A stretch of 64,000 nt of DNA. Source: Trichomonas vaginalis G3 (taxonomy: Eukaryota > Parabasalia > Trichomonadida > Trichomonadidae). A program made the position numbers and the translations under genes. Numbering within the stretch: position 1 is the first letter of the stretch; every line of letters begins with the position of its first letter. The notes under the pieces were generated by a model. It was not told the origin of the DNA. It saw nothing but the letters and a program-made list of their open reading frames with translations, and did not search any database. Below are positions 8,570 to 18,634 of this stretch, one piece after another. The stretch spans positions 19,883,411 through 19,947,410 of the forward strand of contig NC_067203.1 of assembly GCF_026262505.1 (NCBI RefSeq), given 5' to 3'.

Positions 8570-10090
8570 CACCTTTAAATTAACCACTACAATTCTCACT
8601 TAGGTCCATCTAAAACATTTCTTATAACTTTTATGACATGAAACTAATTTTGTAAGTTATGAACAACAGTAGATATTGCTTGCGACAGGTTTCATATTAT
8701 TTCTATTGACAACTCATTCTTATACGTGGAACAAGACATTGAAATAAAACCTTCTGCCAAGTTGTCTGACAAGAAAGGTTGCAATGGAATTTTCTATGTC
8801 GGATACCAATATGCTCCAGAAGTTTTCATGGGATATAAGATATATTCTAACTCTGACTTAGTTCAAACAGTAACATGGGCAAACTATGAATGGTTCGCTT
8901 GAAGAAACTCAGTACAACACAAGCTAGAGAACAAACAGACCAGTATGCAATATATTGAGAAAATAAGAAGCTTGACCCTAACGTTCCAGGAGTTTATGTT
9001 AACCTTTCTGGACAAACTGCAGCAGCAGTAACCAAAAGTCAAACTGAAACTTAGAGTTCCTTTGTCATCTTTCCTCATCTTCAGGTTTTTAAGGATACTT
9101 GCCAAACTGGGCAGGAAAATTTCTATTGAACTTACCCAAGCAAAAATATATTAGTCATTGCACCAACACAAGACCCATTCACTATTACAGACGTAAAGGG
9201 AACAAATCAAACGTCATTCGCCGAATTTTGCAAAGACAAAGTTGACTTAGACTTTGGTTTCTCAAACTTCAACAATGAAGTAAACTATTATTTCAATGCT
9301 GCTGGACTGCTTGGGACCCAGTTAAGTTCACCATGCGAAAGTTTGAATGCAAGAGAATAGAAAGCAGACTTGCAGTCTATATGTTGGACCCAGATATTTC
9401 AAATGCTTTAGCTGCCAAATATATTGCAGTTCCACTTATGTTCCCTATACACCAAATATCTGTCAAAGACTTTGCAGGTGAAGTTGGAAACCAAAGTGCT
9501 GACAGGTGCAAGAACAGATATTGCTTTAAACTGCAATGAAACATGCAGATACTATGTTTGTACTGTTCAGACGAACTATAAATGACTATTCTTGTTTCTA
9601 CAACCCCGGTATTAAATATCATATAAACATAGATGGCAAATATTATCCAAGAGAAGAATATTCTAGCAGTTGAGGATATGAGGTCATACAACTTGACATT
9701 AGATGCTATGAACTTTAACAACAATTTCACAACAACCATTAACCCTGAAATGCAAAGTTCTATTATGCCATATGTGAAAGTATGGACTCATACAGGAGGT
9801 CAAAAACTCCAATATACAAATGGAGACCGTTCAAACTTTTGGCTTGGCATTCCATTTGCTGACTCAGAAGACTTTAATGGGTGGTATTTCAACTGTTGGT
9901 ACTGTACAAATACAATATACTGGTGGACAGAGACGGTCCAGATGAACTGAGAGCAAAGAAGTTTACAAAACCAATAGCACTTTTCACGGAAGATGCTCTT
10001 TTGAAGATTCGTTCGATGAAACCTGCTGGGGCTCCTCAGATTGGCATAACGACAGCTTCCATCGAGCAGATTTTGGCAGCAGGTCAGTAA
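8570..10090 (+). pseudogene. Probable Polinton major capsid protein (double jelly-roll), broken
   Basis: About 1.5 kb of viral-looking coding sequence with recognisable stretches such as NGIFYVGYQYAPEVFMGYKI near the start, VIAPTQDPFTITDVKGTNQ in the middle and INPEMQSSIMPYVKVWTHTG towards the end. Its length (about 500 codons), beta-rich composition and place in an element that otherwise lacks a major capsid gene suggest the double jelly-roll capsid protein. Broken, with about eight breaks or more. The start is uncertain because the tandem array ends just upstream. It is present only once in the window. Confidence 0.55.
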
Positions 10091-10091
10091 G

Positions 10092-10403
10092 TTGTTCTTG
10101 AACTGACTTCTCTCCGTCAAATATTGACAGTACGCCAGTTTTGACATAATATTGTAAGATAAACTTACCTTTAGAAATATCTGTAAGTTTTTGTTGTTAT
10201 ATTTTTGTCAACGTCAAGAACTTTCACCATTTCAGTTATACCAACTTTCTTTGCTTTATGGAAATATTTAGGTTCAGCAAATATGCTATTCTATAACATT
10301 TACCATTGTTTGTATAAAGAACTATTCTGTCAATGTATTTGTATTGTTTGTGTGTGTAAACTTTGTTCTGCTTCAATTCGAAGAGATACTCGAATACGTC
10401 CAT
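10092..10403 (-). pseudogene. Small Polinton gene of about 100 codons, broken
   Basis: On the minus strand, an ATG at 10,403 opens MDVFEYLFELKQNKVYTHK, continuing as a Lys/Tyr/Ile-rich protein-like sequence. It ends tail to tail with the capsid gene and starts head to head with the gene at 10,421. About one or two breaks. No family recognised. Confidence 0.4.
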
Positions 10404-10420
10404 CTTTTTATTCTAAGTAA
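10404..10420. promoter_or_regulatory. Bidirectional promoter with TTCTAAG motif
   Basis: The 17-bp spacer between two divergent starts contains TTTTTATTCTAAGTAAAATG, the ATTTTTA/TCTA pattern found before other genes in the element. Confidence 0.45.
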
Positions 10421-10928
10421 AATGTCATTTCCGAAAAATAGAAGCGTGAGTGTTTCAAAAGGTTTAATGGCGGTGGCAGATGTGAAGTTAAATTCACCAA
10501 CTCAAACAAACAGTCAAAGTGTTGTTGTCAATGTCAAAGACAGAGATGTTGAAGTGGGAAACCATACGAAGACGAAGATGGTATAACAATTGTTCCTGTA
10601 AAAGAACAACCAAACATATCCTGAAGTTAGCAGAGACTTAAGTTCTGTTGCAGATATTCGAAACGACTACCAACAACTGAAAGACAAACTTCAAACTCAG
10701 GAGAAGATTTGTCAAGCTTTAGGTATAATGTTAAACTTGGTCGAACACAACCCTGTAAAAGTGAACTCATATGTCATTGCACCTCATGAAGTTTTGAAAG
10801 AACTATTGAAACTTTTGACAGAGGCAGACGATATAAACATCAAAGAAATAGAACCCGACATTAGTTGCTGTGGTGTTTCATATAATGTCATTGACAAGAT
10901 ATACGTTATGAAAGGAGTGAAACGTTGA
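10421..10928 (+). pseudogene. Unknown Polinton protein of about 170 codons, broken
   Basis: Begins MSFPKNRSVSVSKGLMAVAD with a Ser/Val/Asn-rich first half. The second half is helical: LVEHNPVKVNSYVIAPHEVLK-type sequence, then LTEADDINIKEIEPDISCCG. About two breaks. No family recognised. It is the first of a plus-strand series with short spacers that leads to the helicase. Confidence 0.5.
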
Positions 10929-11008
10929 ACTTAAAGTATAGTTTCCCAGACGTCATAAAAATATTTGACGACCACAACATTTCATTAAAATTTATTTGCT
11001 AAGTAAAA

Positions 11009-11238
11009 ATGTCAAAACTTCTTGAAGATGTTTGAAGAAAAATAATATAGACTTTATTTCATGTAAAGGACTTTACACACTTTTGAACGATATGAAAGAC
11101 CCTGTTTTGTTTGTTCGTGTAGACAAAGGAAAGTTCTATGTCTTTACAAAATATTTGAACTTCTTAGACAGAGAACTTCAAGAAACGCCATGTGAAAGTT
11201 TAGATGAAGTTCTTCTCCACTTTCAGAAAAACTTTTAA
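11009..11238 (+). pseudogene. Unknown small Polinton protein (about 75 residues), broken
   Basis: Starts MSKLLEDV after AAGTAAAAATG and includes ISCKGLYTLLNDMKDPVLF and FTKYLNFLDRELQ. About one break. No family recognised. Sits 11 bases before the next gene. Confidence 0.45.
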
Positions 11239-11248
11239 ATATATATAA

Positions 11249-12040
11249 ATGGCAGAAGATATAATGGTTTATACTATTACGACTAAAAACCTGAGTCATA
11301 TAATTCTATAACAACAAACTTACAAAGTCCTCAAGGACGATATTGTAAACTAACTTTAAAACAATGACGACTAAAGCCTGTTTTGCTCTTTTGACACCAG
11401 AAGACTTTATTGTTGTGAATGGTAAAAAATACTCCTTTGAAGATACTTACTCAGATATACCACCAACAGGTTTTGTTGACTTATTTAATACTTTAAGTAC
11501 GGGTGTAACATGTGCTGCAACTAGAGCAGGTTTCATTATGTTTGGATGTCCGACTGAGTTTACTATAACGATATGAGCTATAATACAAAACTTATTTCTG
11601 GTTTTTACTACCAACAGTTTCTATAACAGGAAAAGGTGTCATACAAGGAATGTCTATTCCATTGACATTAAGCACACCAATCTTATATATTGTTTCAAAC
11701 TTAGGTTCAAAGTGTTATTCGAATGTCGACAGAAACTATTATGACCAAAAGATACTTATGCGTATAAACAATACTTTCTCTGCTGGTTTGCCTATTGTTC
11801 ATTCGAATGCAGAATTTTCAACCTTAGTGAACTCAAACACTTGGCAAGTATAACGTTGACATTAGTTGACGCAAACTTTGTTCCTGTAAAACTTTTATGT
11901 CCTATGTATTTGTCAATGACGGCAGAAAGTTTCGAATTGGAAGATGCAACTGGTGAAAGTATTGTATTACAAGAACAACTTCAACAACAAATAGCTCAAG
12001 AACAACAAATGCAACAAATGGAACAACAAAGTCAGAATAA
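11249..12040 (+). pseudogene. Unknown Polinton protein of about 260 codons with Gln-rich tail, broken
   Basis: Starts MAEDIMVYTI. The body is beta-rich (PEDFIVVNGKKYSFEDTYSD; GFVDLFNTLSTGVTCAATRA; TLVDANFVPVKLLCPMYL) and it ends in a Gln/Met-rich stretch (QEQQMQQMEQQ). About three breaks. The beta-rich pattern could suit a virion protein, but no family is recognised. Followed closely by the helicase gene. Confidence 0.45.
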
Positions 12041-12053
12041 AAAAATAATATTC

Positions 12054-12071
12054 TTTTTTATTTTTATAAAA
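12054..12071 (+). promoter_or_regulatory. ATTTTTATAAAAATG start motif before the helicase
   Basis: TTTTATTTTTATAAAAATG ends at the helicase ATG. The identical motif precedes the PolB gene in both arms (5,521-5,537 and 22,842-22,856), linking the two replication genes. Confidence 0.5.
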
Positions 12072-13259
12072 ATGTACAGAATAGATGTTTCAGATTTTAT
12101 GACTTCCAAGCATTCAGAAATATGTGTCCATTTAGAGACTATAACAAAGCAGTCGAGAATTTGAAACGTTTAGTCATTTATGTTGACTCTGCCCAGAATG
12201 TTATGTTATGAAAGAATGGGATGTAGTCTTTAACAACCTAAAGCAAAAAAGTTTCAGAACAAGAATGTAGACAGAAACTTAAGAAAATAAAAGTTGTACA
12301 AGTTGGCATGAAGATGTTAGATGCTTGGGATATCTTATTGTCAAAGTTAGAAGATTTTTCAGTTCGTGGTATAAAGTTCTATACACCTTCTCCAAACTTC
12401 TATTCTATCTTCACTGGATATAAATACGAACAAGTAGAATGGAAAGAAAATGTTATAGAAGCTTGGTTAGACCATGTCAAAGAAATTATATGCAATGGAA
12501 ACGAAAAGGTTTATGAGTATATCTTATGTTGGTTTGCAAACATCTTACAACATCCAAGTGCTAAAAATGAAACTGCTCTCATTATAATTGGAAAACAAGG
12601 AACTGGTAAGAACACATTCTTTACAGATATCTTATGCAAACTATTAGAGGGCTATTCGAATCCGAATATGACAAACTTAGAAAACATCTGTGGCAAGTTT
12701 AACTCCTCAATAGAGAATATGAAACTTATAGTTTGCAATGAACTTCAAAGTATAGATACAACAAAAGTTTTGAACTCAGATGCTTTGAAGAGTCTTATAA
12801 CAGACAAAGTTGGAGTTGTTGAAAGAAAATATAAAGACCAAAGAGTTTGTGAAAATGTTGCAAAACTTCATTATGGTTTCAAACAATCCTGTTCGATGAA
12901 GTTAGAAAGTTCTGACAGAAGATATGTAGTTGTCAGAACGTCAGATTCTCATATGCAAGATACAGAATATTTTTGACGACTTAGCAGAAACTTTGACATC
13001 TGACTTTTACAACCACTTGTTCTCATATTTTTATGACATTAGATATTTCATAAATATCCAAGACAAATTCCACATACCGAAGAGAGACAAACAATTGTTA
13101 GAAGCAAACAAGAGTGTATATGAACTGTTCATAGATGAAACTGACTTTGAGTGTTTAGATGAAAGGTCATTGTACGATTCGTATAAACAATATTGTCAAG
13201 AATATGGTTATATGACAGCGTCTAAACGACATTCTTGGCAAATGTCAAAAGTCTTTTAG
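12072..13259 (+). pseudogene. Superfamily 3 helicase (D5-like), broken
   Basis: A Walker A motif, GKQGTGKN, at about 12,590 follows the hydrophobic strand ALIII. A Walker B-like LIVCNELQS follows at about 12,728, and then a sensor/arginine region near SSDRRYVVVRTS. This order fits viral SF3 helicases of the D5/NCLDV type. The N-terminal part is poorly conserved and no primase domain can be recognised. Broken, about three to four breaks. It presumably unwound DNA for PolB. Confidence 0.75.
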
Positions 13260-13345
13260 ACGTACAGAATGTGTGTATATACAAAGAAAAAATTTTTATG
13301 AGTAAATTTTAAAAAAAATATTTTTTTTATATCCGATAGAAAAAG

Positions 13346-13766
13346 ATGGCAAAATTCATCTCAGTAAATAAGTACATGTCAGGACTTAAAGAAGAACTAG
13401 ACCCATTCACATATTTGAATGTTTACTTCTACCATTTTGAAAAGTCTTCATTCAGCAAAGTTTGGAACATCGAACCAGTTAAGTTTGCTATTGTGGACTA
13501 AAAATGGTGCGAAATTTGAAGAACTTAGACATAGAAGGTTTGTTAGCAGTCAAAGAAAGTTTTGACAGAAGGTTTTCAAACCTTAAAGAAGGCAAAGCAT
13601 ACAAACTTGTTTATACCTTATGAACCAAAGAAAGCAGACGACTATGAATATTATGAGTCTAAAGTTGTAGAATCAAGGTAAATTGGGTAAAAAGATTTTA
13701 GAGTCTAAGCCAGTGTTTGCTCCTAAAGAGGAAGAGAACATTGACATTGACCCAGAAATGTTCTAA
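13346..13766 (+). pseudogene. Unknown Polinton protein of about 135 codons, broken
   Basis: Starts MAKFISVNKYMSGLKEELD, includes a Lys/Glu-rich middle (FDRRFSNLKEGKAYKL) and ends with an acidic tail (EEENIDIDPEMF). About three breaks. No family recognised. It may be a small DNA-binding or regulatory protein, given its size and place after the helicase. Confidence 0.45.
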
Positions 13767-13782
13767 AAATAAAATTTTATTT

Positions 13783-14237
13783 TTACATGTCAAATTTCTT
13801 TTTCTCTGGAACTGGTTCAGGTTCTTTCTTCTCTTCTTCTACTTTCTTTTCTTTCTTTTCTTTCTTCTTCTTTTCTGGTGGAGTTATGTCAAATTTGGCG
13901 CAACCATATTTATGTAAAAGTTCTTTGTCCTTAATAGCTCATCTGCTATTCTGTTTTTTATTTCATCTTCAAGAACAGCGCATGTGTCTTCTTTGCATTC
14001 TAAGAAGTTTTGTTGGACTTCATCTCTCCAAGAGGCGTCATCTCTGTCAACAAGTCTGTCATTGACAAATTTTAAGACTTCTCTGCTTAATGTTTTATGG
14101 TTCTTGTCATATTCCCAGAAACAGAACTTTAGAACAAATTCACCTTTCTTGTTTACACTATGTAAGATTTTATGGTCGACAGATGTTTTGCTGTCGAAAA
14201 GCTTGTCTCGAATATAGATAGCGAAATCGCTAGACAT
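13783..14237 (-). pseudogene. Unknown Polinton protein with Lys/Glu-rich tail, broken
   Basis: Starts MSSDFAIYIRDKLFDSKTSV on the minus strand, with FVLKFCFWEYDKNHKTLSRE and VNDRLVDRDDASWRDEVQQN in the middle. The end is low-complexity, rich in Lys and Glu. About one break. Head to head with the ATPase over a 36-bp AT-rich spacer. No family recognised; it resembles a small helical virion or scaffold protein only by position. Confidence 0.45.
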
Positions 14238-14273
14238 TTTCTAAAAGATAAAAATTTTAATTTTTCTAAAAAT
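14238..14273. promoter_or_regulatory. Divergent promoter before the packaging ATPase
   Basis: The spacer contains TAAAAATTTTAATTTTTCTAAAAATATG to the right, split by an AAAATTTT palindrome, and TTTTTATCTTTTAGAAAATG to the left. Both fit the ATTTTTA-plus-TCTA pattern of the element. Confidence 0.45.
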
Positions 14274-15149
14274 ATGTTAGAAAAAAAGTTTGCTGACATT
14301 GACAAGAAATTTGAGAATGTTTTAAACAAGAACAAGAGGAAGTTAGAAAATGCTCAGATAAAGCCTATACATGACAAGTTCTTATTTGCTCAGAATGGTA
14401 TAACAGGTCTAATTGCACCACCTGGGTCGGGTAAGACTTTCACTTATCTTAAAATGGCTGCACAACAACAAGAACTAGATGAGAAGAACCCATTCTATGA
14501 GTTAGTTGTCATTTGTAGTACTTCTGGTCAATTTGACCAAACCGTCAATTCGTTCAAAGATATTATAAAGAAGTCTAAGTTAGTATGTATAAAAGACTCT
14601 GAGTTGTTAGATTGGATAAAGAAGTACCAAAGAAGAGTTTTGAAGTATAATGCTATAAATGAGTATATAAATTCTAAGTTTAAAGACCCAAATGAGGAAA
14701 TGCAGAGAATATTAGAGAAGAAACACTTCAGAAACAAACAGAAAGAGATAGAATACATTTCGAAGAAATTGCAATCTTACGATTGGAAGACCTACCCTCA
14801 TAGATGTCTTCTTATCTTAGATGATTTCGCCTCTCATCCTTTGTTAAAGAACAGAGAACAAGATATGTGTCGAATTCTTAAGAAGCTCAGACACTTTAAC
14901 ATCTCAGTTGTCATTTGTGTACAGACAGCAAAGAGTTTAAGTAAGGATGTTAAAAGAATACTTACTGACATTATACTTTTCCCCGGATTGTCCGAAGACG
15001 ATTTCATGGAACTTATGAAAGAGTCCATGGCAGGTAAGTTTGACAGACATGAACTATGGGAGAAGTACAAAGTCATACAAGACCCTCATACTTCTTTCAG
15101 AATTCATATCTACGCGAACAAAGTTCAAATTGTAAAAAGTCAAGCTTGA
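14274..15149 (+). CDS. Packaging ATPase, A32/FtsK-HerA type
   Basis: 291 residues in one open frame, typical of Polinton and NCLDV genome-packaging ATPases. Walker A APPGSGKT is at residues 48-55 and Walker B LLILDD at 179-184. A polar Gln follows in VVICVQTAK, as expected for the sensor of this family. It would drive DNA into the capsid. The ATG at 14,274 is chosen because the 34 upstream codons overlap the divergent gene and lack family character, while the AATTTTTCTAAAAAT motif stands directly before it. It is one of the few large genes of the element that looks whole. Confidence 0.88.
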   Translation: MLEKKFADIDKKFENVLNKNKRKLENAQIKPIHDKFLFAQNGITGLIAPPGSGKTFTYLKMAAQQQELDEKNPFYELVVICSTSGQFDQTVNSFKDIIKKSKLVCIKDSELLDWIKKYQRRVLKYNAINEYINSKFKDPNEEMQRILEKKHFRNKQKEIEYISKKLQSYDWKTYPHRCLLILDDFASHPLLKNREQDMCRILKKLRHFNISVVICVQTAKSLSKDVKRILTDIILFPGLSEDDFMELMKESMAGKFDRHELWEKYKVIQDPHTSFRIHIYANKVQIVKSQA

Positions 15150-15254
15150 AAAATGTAAGTGTTTAGTCTTAGTAAGTAAGTCTGTTGTGGTGCTGGGGCT
15201 GTCGGTTCTTCTGGCTTTGGAAGGCATTCAGGAAGAGGAACGTCAGTCATCCGT

Positions 15255-15600
15255 TTGTGTCCTGTCGGATGGAAGAGTTCTTCCTGTCGGAAGGAAAATT
15301 TTTTCCTGTCGGATGGAAAAATTTTTCCTGTCGGATGGAAAATTTTTTTCTGTCGGATGGAAAATTTTTTCCTGTCGGATGGAAAATTTTTTTCTGAAGT
15401 TCGACCAAAAAGTTCTCAATTTTCGAAAATTTGAATGGTTTACGGACGGACAACTGGAAAAATTTTTCCTGTCGGATGGAAAATTTTTTCCTGTCGGATG
15501 GAAAATTTTTTTCTGTCGGAAGGAAAATTTTTTCCTGTCGGATGGAAGAGTTCTTCCTGTCGGAAGGAAAATTTTTTCCTGTTGGAAGGAAGGACTCGGA
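15255..15600. repeat. 22-bp minisatellite (CCTGTCGGATGGAAAATTTT type)
   Basis: About a dozen copies of a 22-bp unit are arranged in two blocks split by a unique stretch at about 15,395-15,460. Because 22 is not a multiple of three, all three frames stay open and read as related peptides such as FFLSDGKFF and FPVGWKIF. It follows the ATPase gene, and nothing else in the window resembles it. The remaining 15,150-15,254 is noncoding, with a GC-richer patch. Confidence 0.92.
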
Positions 15601-15683
15601 ATGCCAGAAGGATTTGACGAGGCAATTTACCTAATTGAGCTACTTGAGCCATCTGAAGTCAAGCGTAAAAATAAAGAGTTCAT

Positions 15684-15992
15684 CTACCCTACTTGTTTGA
15701 AGTTGTCAAAATACTCTGTTATTTTTTCCTTCAGTAGCGGTAAGTCTTCTTTGAAGGTAAGAATTGTACAACCTTTCATATCATAGTGTGTTTGAGGTAA
15801 CGTATCTTGAACTATTTGTTTCACATCTTCATTTGGGGTCATTGAAATCGGTAAGTTTTCGCGATAGAACCAATTTCTGTCAGATTTGTAAATCTTAGCA
15901 AGGTCGTAAAAGCTTTTGTTGTTTCTTCTGACTAAATGCAACATAACCATATCTCTGTCTTCTTCATTTTCCATCTCTTCAGTATAAATCAT
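15684..15992 (-). CDS. Unknown 102-residue protein downstream of KilA-N gene
   Basis: Open frame starting MIYTEEMENEEDRDMVMLHL, with RNNKSFYDLAKIYKSDRNWF in the middle. It overlaps the end of the KilA-N gene by four bases in another frame, so it may be its C-terminal part or a coupled gene. KilA-N proteins often carry a second, variable C-terminal domain, and this piece would fit that role. No family recognised. Confidence 0.5.
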   Translation of the reverse strand: MIYTEEMENEEDRDMVMLHLVRRNNKSFYDLAKIYKSDRNWFYRENLPISMTPNEDVKQIVQDTLPQTHYDMKGCTILTFKEDLPLLKEKITEYFDNFKQVG

Positions 15993-16489
15993 ATACTTAT
16001 AGTTCTTTTCCTTTCCTTTTGGTACCGAACGTGTATTCTTTTCTGAATGCTTTTGTCTTTTGCTTCAAGCTTGTTTTCCATCTCTTCACGTTCTGCTTTA
16101 TATAGTTCATCTAACATCATGAAAATATAACAAGCATAACGAGGTGAAGCCCACATTGCTACGGCATTTACTAAAAGTCTATGAACATAATATCCTCTCA
16201 AACCAGGAGCCAAATTTTTACGATTTTCGTACGGAATCTCTACCCTCGGTTTTCCGAGGGTAGCAAACATATGAGGAAATTCTTCTAAAAGTTCTTTTGT
16301 CTGTTGGTTTTCAAACCAATGATATGCTTGCTTTGTAGAACGAAGAGCGTTCAAAATACTTTGCATTTGGTACATATCGTCTTTGACCGAACGAATGAGA
16401 CGTAACTGTTTGTTATACTGTATGTACTCATATTCTTCATTTATAGCTTCATGGACTATAACTGTTGTTGTGTTCTCTGTTGTTGACAT
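15989..16489 (-). CDS. KilA-N domain protein, copy 1
   Basis: Starts MSTTENTTTVIVHEAINEEY. The KilA-N core shows WFENQQTKELLEE and then LRGYYVHRLLVNAVAMWASP, followed by RYACYIFMMLDEL, the order expected for this DNA-binding domain of large DNA viruses and phages. A basic, helical tail follows. The first ATG in frame is at 16,489. It is duplicated at 16,732-17,208, and the first 50 residues are nearly identical in both copies. Probably a regulator of the element. The upstream region shares ACAAAATAAAAA with the two other regulator genes. Confidence 0.8.
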   Translation of the reverse strand: MSTTENTTTVIVHEAINEEYEYIQYNKQLRLIRSVKDDMYQMQSILNALRSTKQAYHWFENQQTKELLEEFPHMFATLGKPRVEIPYENRKNLAPGLRGYYVHRLLVNAVAMWASPRYACYIFMMLDELYKAEREEMENKLEAKDKSIQKRIHVRYQKERKRTISI

Positions 16490-16507
16490 ATCTGTCTTTA
16501 CATACAA

Positions 16508-16731
16508 AATAAAAAAATAAATAAAAATAAAACTAACTTTATTTTTTCTGTCTTAAGGAAACTCATGATTTTTGTGCTGAATTCAATAAAAATATAATTT
16601 AGGGTAGAAGGTTAGATCTAACCTCCTTTCTACCCTCTTTTCTACCCCAGTTATTTTATAAACGTTTTACATGGTAAACGTTATTTTTTAAATTTTGTGA
16701 AAACTCAACGGTTTGACACATGCCCTAAAAA
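16508..16731. promoter_or_regulatory. Regulator promoter region with palindrome
   Basis: Noncoding spacer between the KilA-N copies. It holds the AT-rich ACAAAATAAAAAAATA ... AACTAACTTTATTTTTT block just before copy 1. At about 16,597-16,648 it has GGTAGAAGGTTAGATC-type sequence, centred on the 14-bp palindrome GGTTAGATCTAACC and flanked by repeated TCTACCC. The same palindrome block recurs in the opposite orientation at 18,712-18,765 and 29,010-29,065. Confidence 0.6.
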
Positions 16732-17208
16732 TTATAGTTCATCTAACATCATGTAAACATGCCATGCATAACGAGGAGAAGCCCACATTGCAACAGCATT
16801 TACAAGAAGTCTATGTACATACCAACCTCTTAAATTTATTGGCAAATTTTTACGATTTTCATGTGTTTTATGCAAGGCCGATAAAAGTCGGTCTAGAGAA
16901 ATTTCACTGTTTTCATGAGTTTTAGGCGACCCCGAAGGAAGTCGGTCTCGCTGTTCTTCACTGTTTTCAGAAAAAAGTCGGTCTCGCTGTGCTTCACTCA
17001 AAAGTTCTTGTGTGCTTTGGTTTTTGAACCAGTCGTCTGCGTGTTTAGTGTCTGGAGCAAAACATGCTGTCAAAATACTTTGCATCTGGTACATATCGTC
17101 TTTGACCGAACGAATGAGACGGAGTTGTTTGTTAAACTGTATGTACTCATATTCTTCATTTATAGCTTCATGGACTATAACTGTTGTTGTGTTCTCGGTT
17201 GTTGACAT
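16732..17208 (-). CDS. KilA-N domain protein, copy 2
   Basis: A second, shorter copy of the KilA-N gene: same MSTTENTTTVIVHEAINEEY start and same core (WFKNQSTQELLSE, LRGWYVHRLLVNAVAMWASP, MMLDEL). The loop between the two core blocks holds a three-fold amino-acid repeat (QRDRL, each followed by Ser/Glu/Asn-rich residues), coded by a short minisatellite of AGTCGGTCTCGCTG. It ends right after the core, without the tail of copy 1. Open throughout. A tandem duplication of a viral regulator is the simplest reading. Confidence 0.72.
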   Translation of the reverse strand: MSTTENTTTVIVHEAINEEYEYIQFNKQLRLIRSVKDDMYQMQSILTACFAPDTKHADDWFKNQSTQELLSEAQRDRLFSENSEEQRDRLPSGSPKTHENSEISLDRLLSALHKTHENRKNLPINLRGWYVHRLLVNAVAMWASPRYAWHVYMMLDEL

Positions 17209-17296
17209 ATCTGTCTTTACATACAAAATAAAAAAATATTTTATAAAAAAATTAGCGTTATTTTCTGTCTTTCACAAAAGACCAAAAATAAACGCT

Positions 17297-18634
17297 TTAC
17301 ATGTATTTTTCAGCAACTTCGTCAAATAATTTTATAGCTTTATCTATCTCATCTACTTCAAACGTTTCTTTACCTTTTATGGGAGCACCATACATTTTCT
17401 CAAACTTTTCAAGTAGTTCTGTTTCTGCAGCTCTCATATCATTAGCAAACACAACCTTGACTCTATTGACTGTAGAGTCATATCTTTGAGTTATATTATA
17501 TGTTCTTCCTACCTTATATCTTTTTGTATTGAAGTCCTTCGGTTTCTGAACGATGTAAAGTAAGCCTTCACTGCAACGTTCCGTATTGAATGAACCATAT
17601 GTTATGAAGTTATATCCAACAACTGGGTCTAACCATAACAAAACTATTGGTATAAGACTTTTGTCTATAAGATATGCTGTAGTTCCATAGAATTTTACCG
17701 ATATCATAAGCTCAGGATTTCTTGTCAAAATTTTCTGAGTAGAAGCAATTTTAACCCAGTGGTTTGTTTTCTTTTCAAATGGAGATAAAATGTCTGACAA
17801 AGAATATTTGTTGTATTTCTTTGAGTATCTTACGTTTAAATCACCTATTCTAACCACTTTGGTGTCATTGTCTATCTTTCCAACTGTTTCAAACTGAATG
17901 TTTGACATATCTTTCTTTAAGTCTGCATAGTCGTTTCTCATACGTTCTATCTCTTTGACGGAGTAGTTATATCTCCTCATTGCTGCTTTACATTTAGAAC
18001 ATTGCGGATTCATCTTTGCGTTATATTCTGAAACCTTACCAGCTAAAACAACTAAAGCGTCAATTGCTCTCTTCATCTCAAACATAGCGGGTCTTATTTG
18101 TTCATTCCATACCTTACCTCTTCTATCTTCATCTCTTATCTGCCATACACATTTTGCAACTAACGAAACAAAGTTGTCGTAGGTCTTAAATTCTTCAGAT
18201 TTATATATGTCAGAAACATTCTTATATACCATGTCGCAATCTTTGTCCATAACCTTATGGTTGCAATGAAATCCTAGAAACTCATAGTTTACCTTTCGTA
18301 TGAACTTCTTTATTTCTACTGAGTCAGTTGCTTTGACTTCTATTTCGTCGAATTCAGGAATAGTGAGTTTTTGTTGTTGGATTTCAGGTAGTTTAGGCAA
18401 ATGGTCAATAATGTCCTGCATTTCATAAAGATACTGTTCATTTGTTTCATCTTTCGCACTACAGTCTAAATTACTTGTTAAAAGTTCTTGCTTTATCTTC
18501 TGGATTTCTGTTTCAAAAGTATATGAAGAAGGAATGAAGCTTTTCATCTCTACTAACATAGATGTTGGATTCATGACTAAAGAGTTTGGTGCTGTAGTTG
18601 TTTGAATTGTTGTTGTGCCGATTGTTGAAATCAT
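17297..18634 (-). CDS. KilA-N-like plus T5orf172 (GIY-YIG-related) protein
   Basis: 445 residues, open. The Thr-rich N-terminus is followed by a helical region, a Cys pair (CSKCKAAMRR, near residue 210) and a coiled stretch. A KilA-N/MSV199-like segment at about 290-355 reads HWVKIASTQKI ... TAYLIDKSLIPIVLLWLDP. The C-terminus (about 355-445) has YIVQKPKDF, YKVGRTYNITQRY and AAETELLEKFEKMYG, the T5orf172 signature common in Bro-like proteins of large DNA viruses. It shares its promoter block with the two KilA-N genes just downstream. Probably a DNA-binding regulator; nuclease activity is uncertain. Confidence 0.75.
   Translation of the reverse strand: MISTIGTTTIQTTTAPNSLVMNPTSMLVEMKSFIPSSYTFETEIQKIKQELLTSNLDCSAKDETNEQYLYEMQDIIDHLPKLPEIQQQKLTIPEFDEIEVKATDSVEIKKFIRKVNYEFLGFHCNHKVMDKDCDMVYKNVSDIYKSEEFKTYDNFVSLVAKCVWQIRDEDRRGKVWNEQIRPAMFEMKRAIDALVVLAGKVSEYNAKMNPQCSKCKAAMRRYNYSVKEIERMRNDYADLKKDMSNIQFETVGKIDNDTKVVRIGDLNVRYSKKYNKYSLSDILSPFEKKTNHWVKIASTQKILTRNPELMISVKFYGTTAYLIDKSLIPIVLLWLDPVVGYNFITYGSFNTERCSEGLLYIVQKPKDFNTKRYKVGRTYNITQRYDSTVNRVKVVFANDMRAAETELLEKFEKMYGAPIKGKETFEVDEIDKAIKLFDEVAEKYM

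Noticed and set aside
9377-10147. Minus-strand open frames over the capsid gene
   Set aside because: Antisense to a recognisable capsid-like sequence; no family or start motif of their own.
15185-15786. Open frames with FFLSDGKFF/FPVGWKIF repeats
   Set aside because: All frames are open because the 22-bp unit has no stops; no start context or family.
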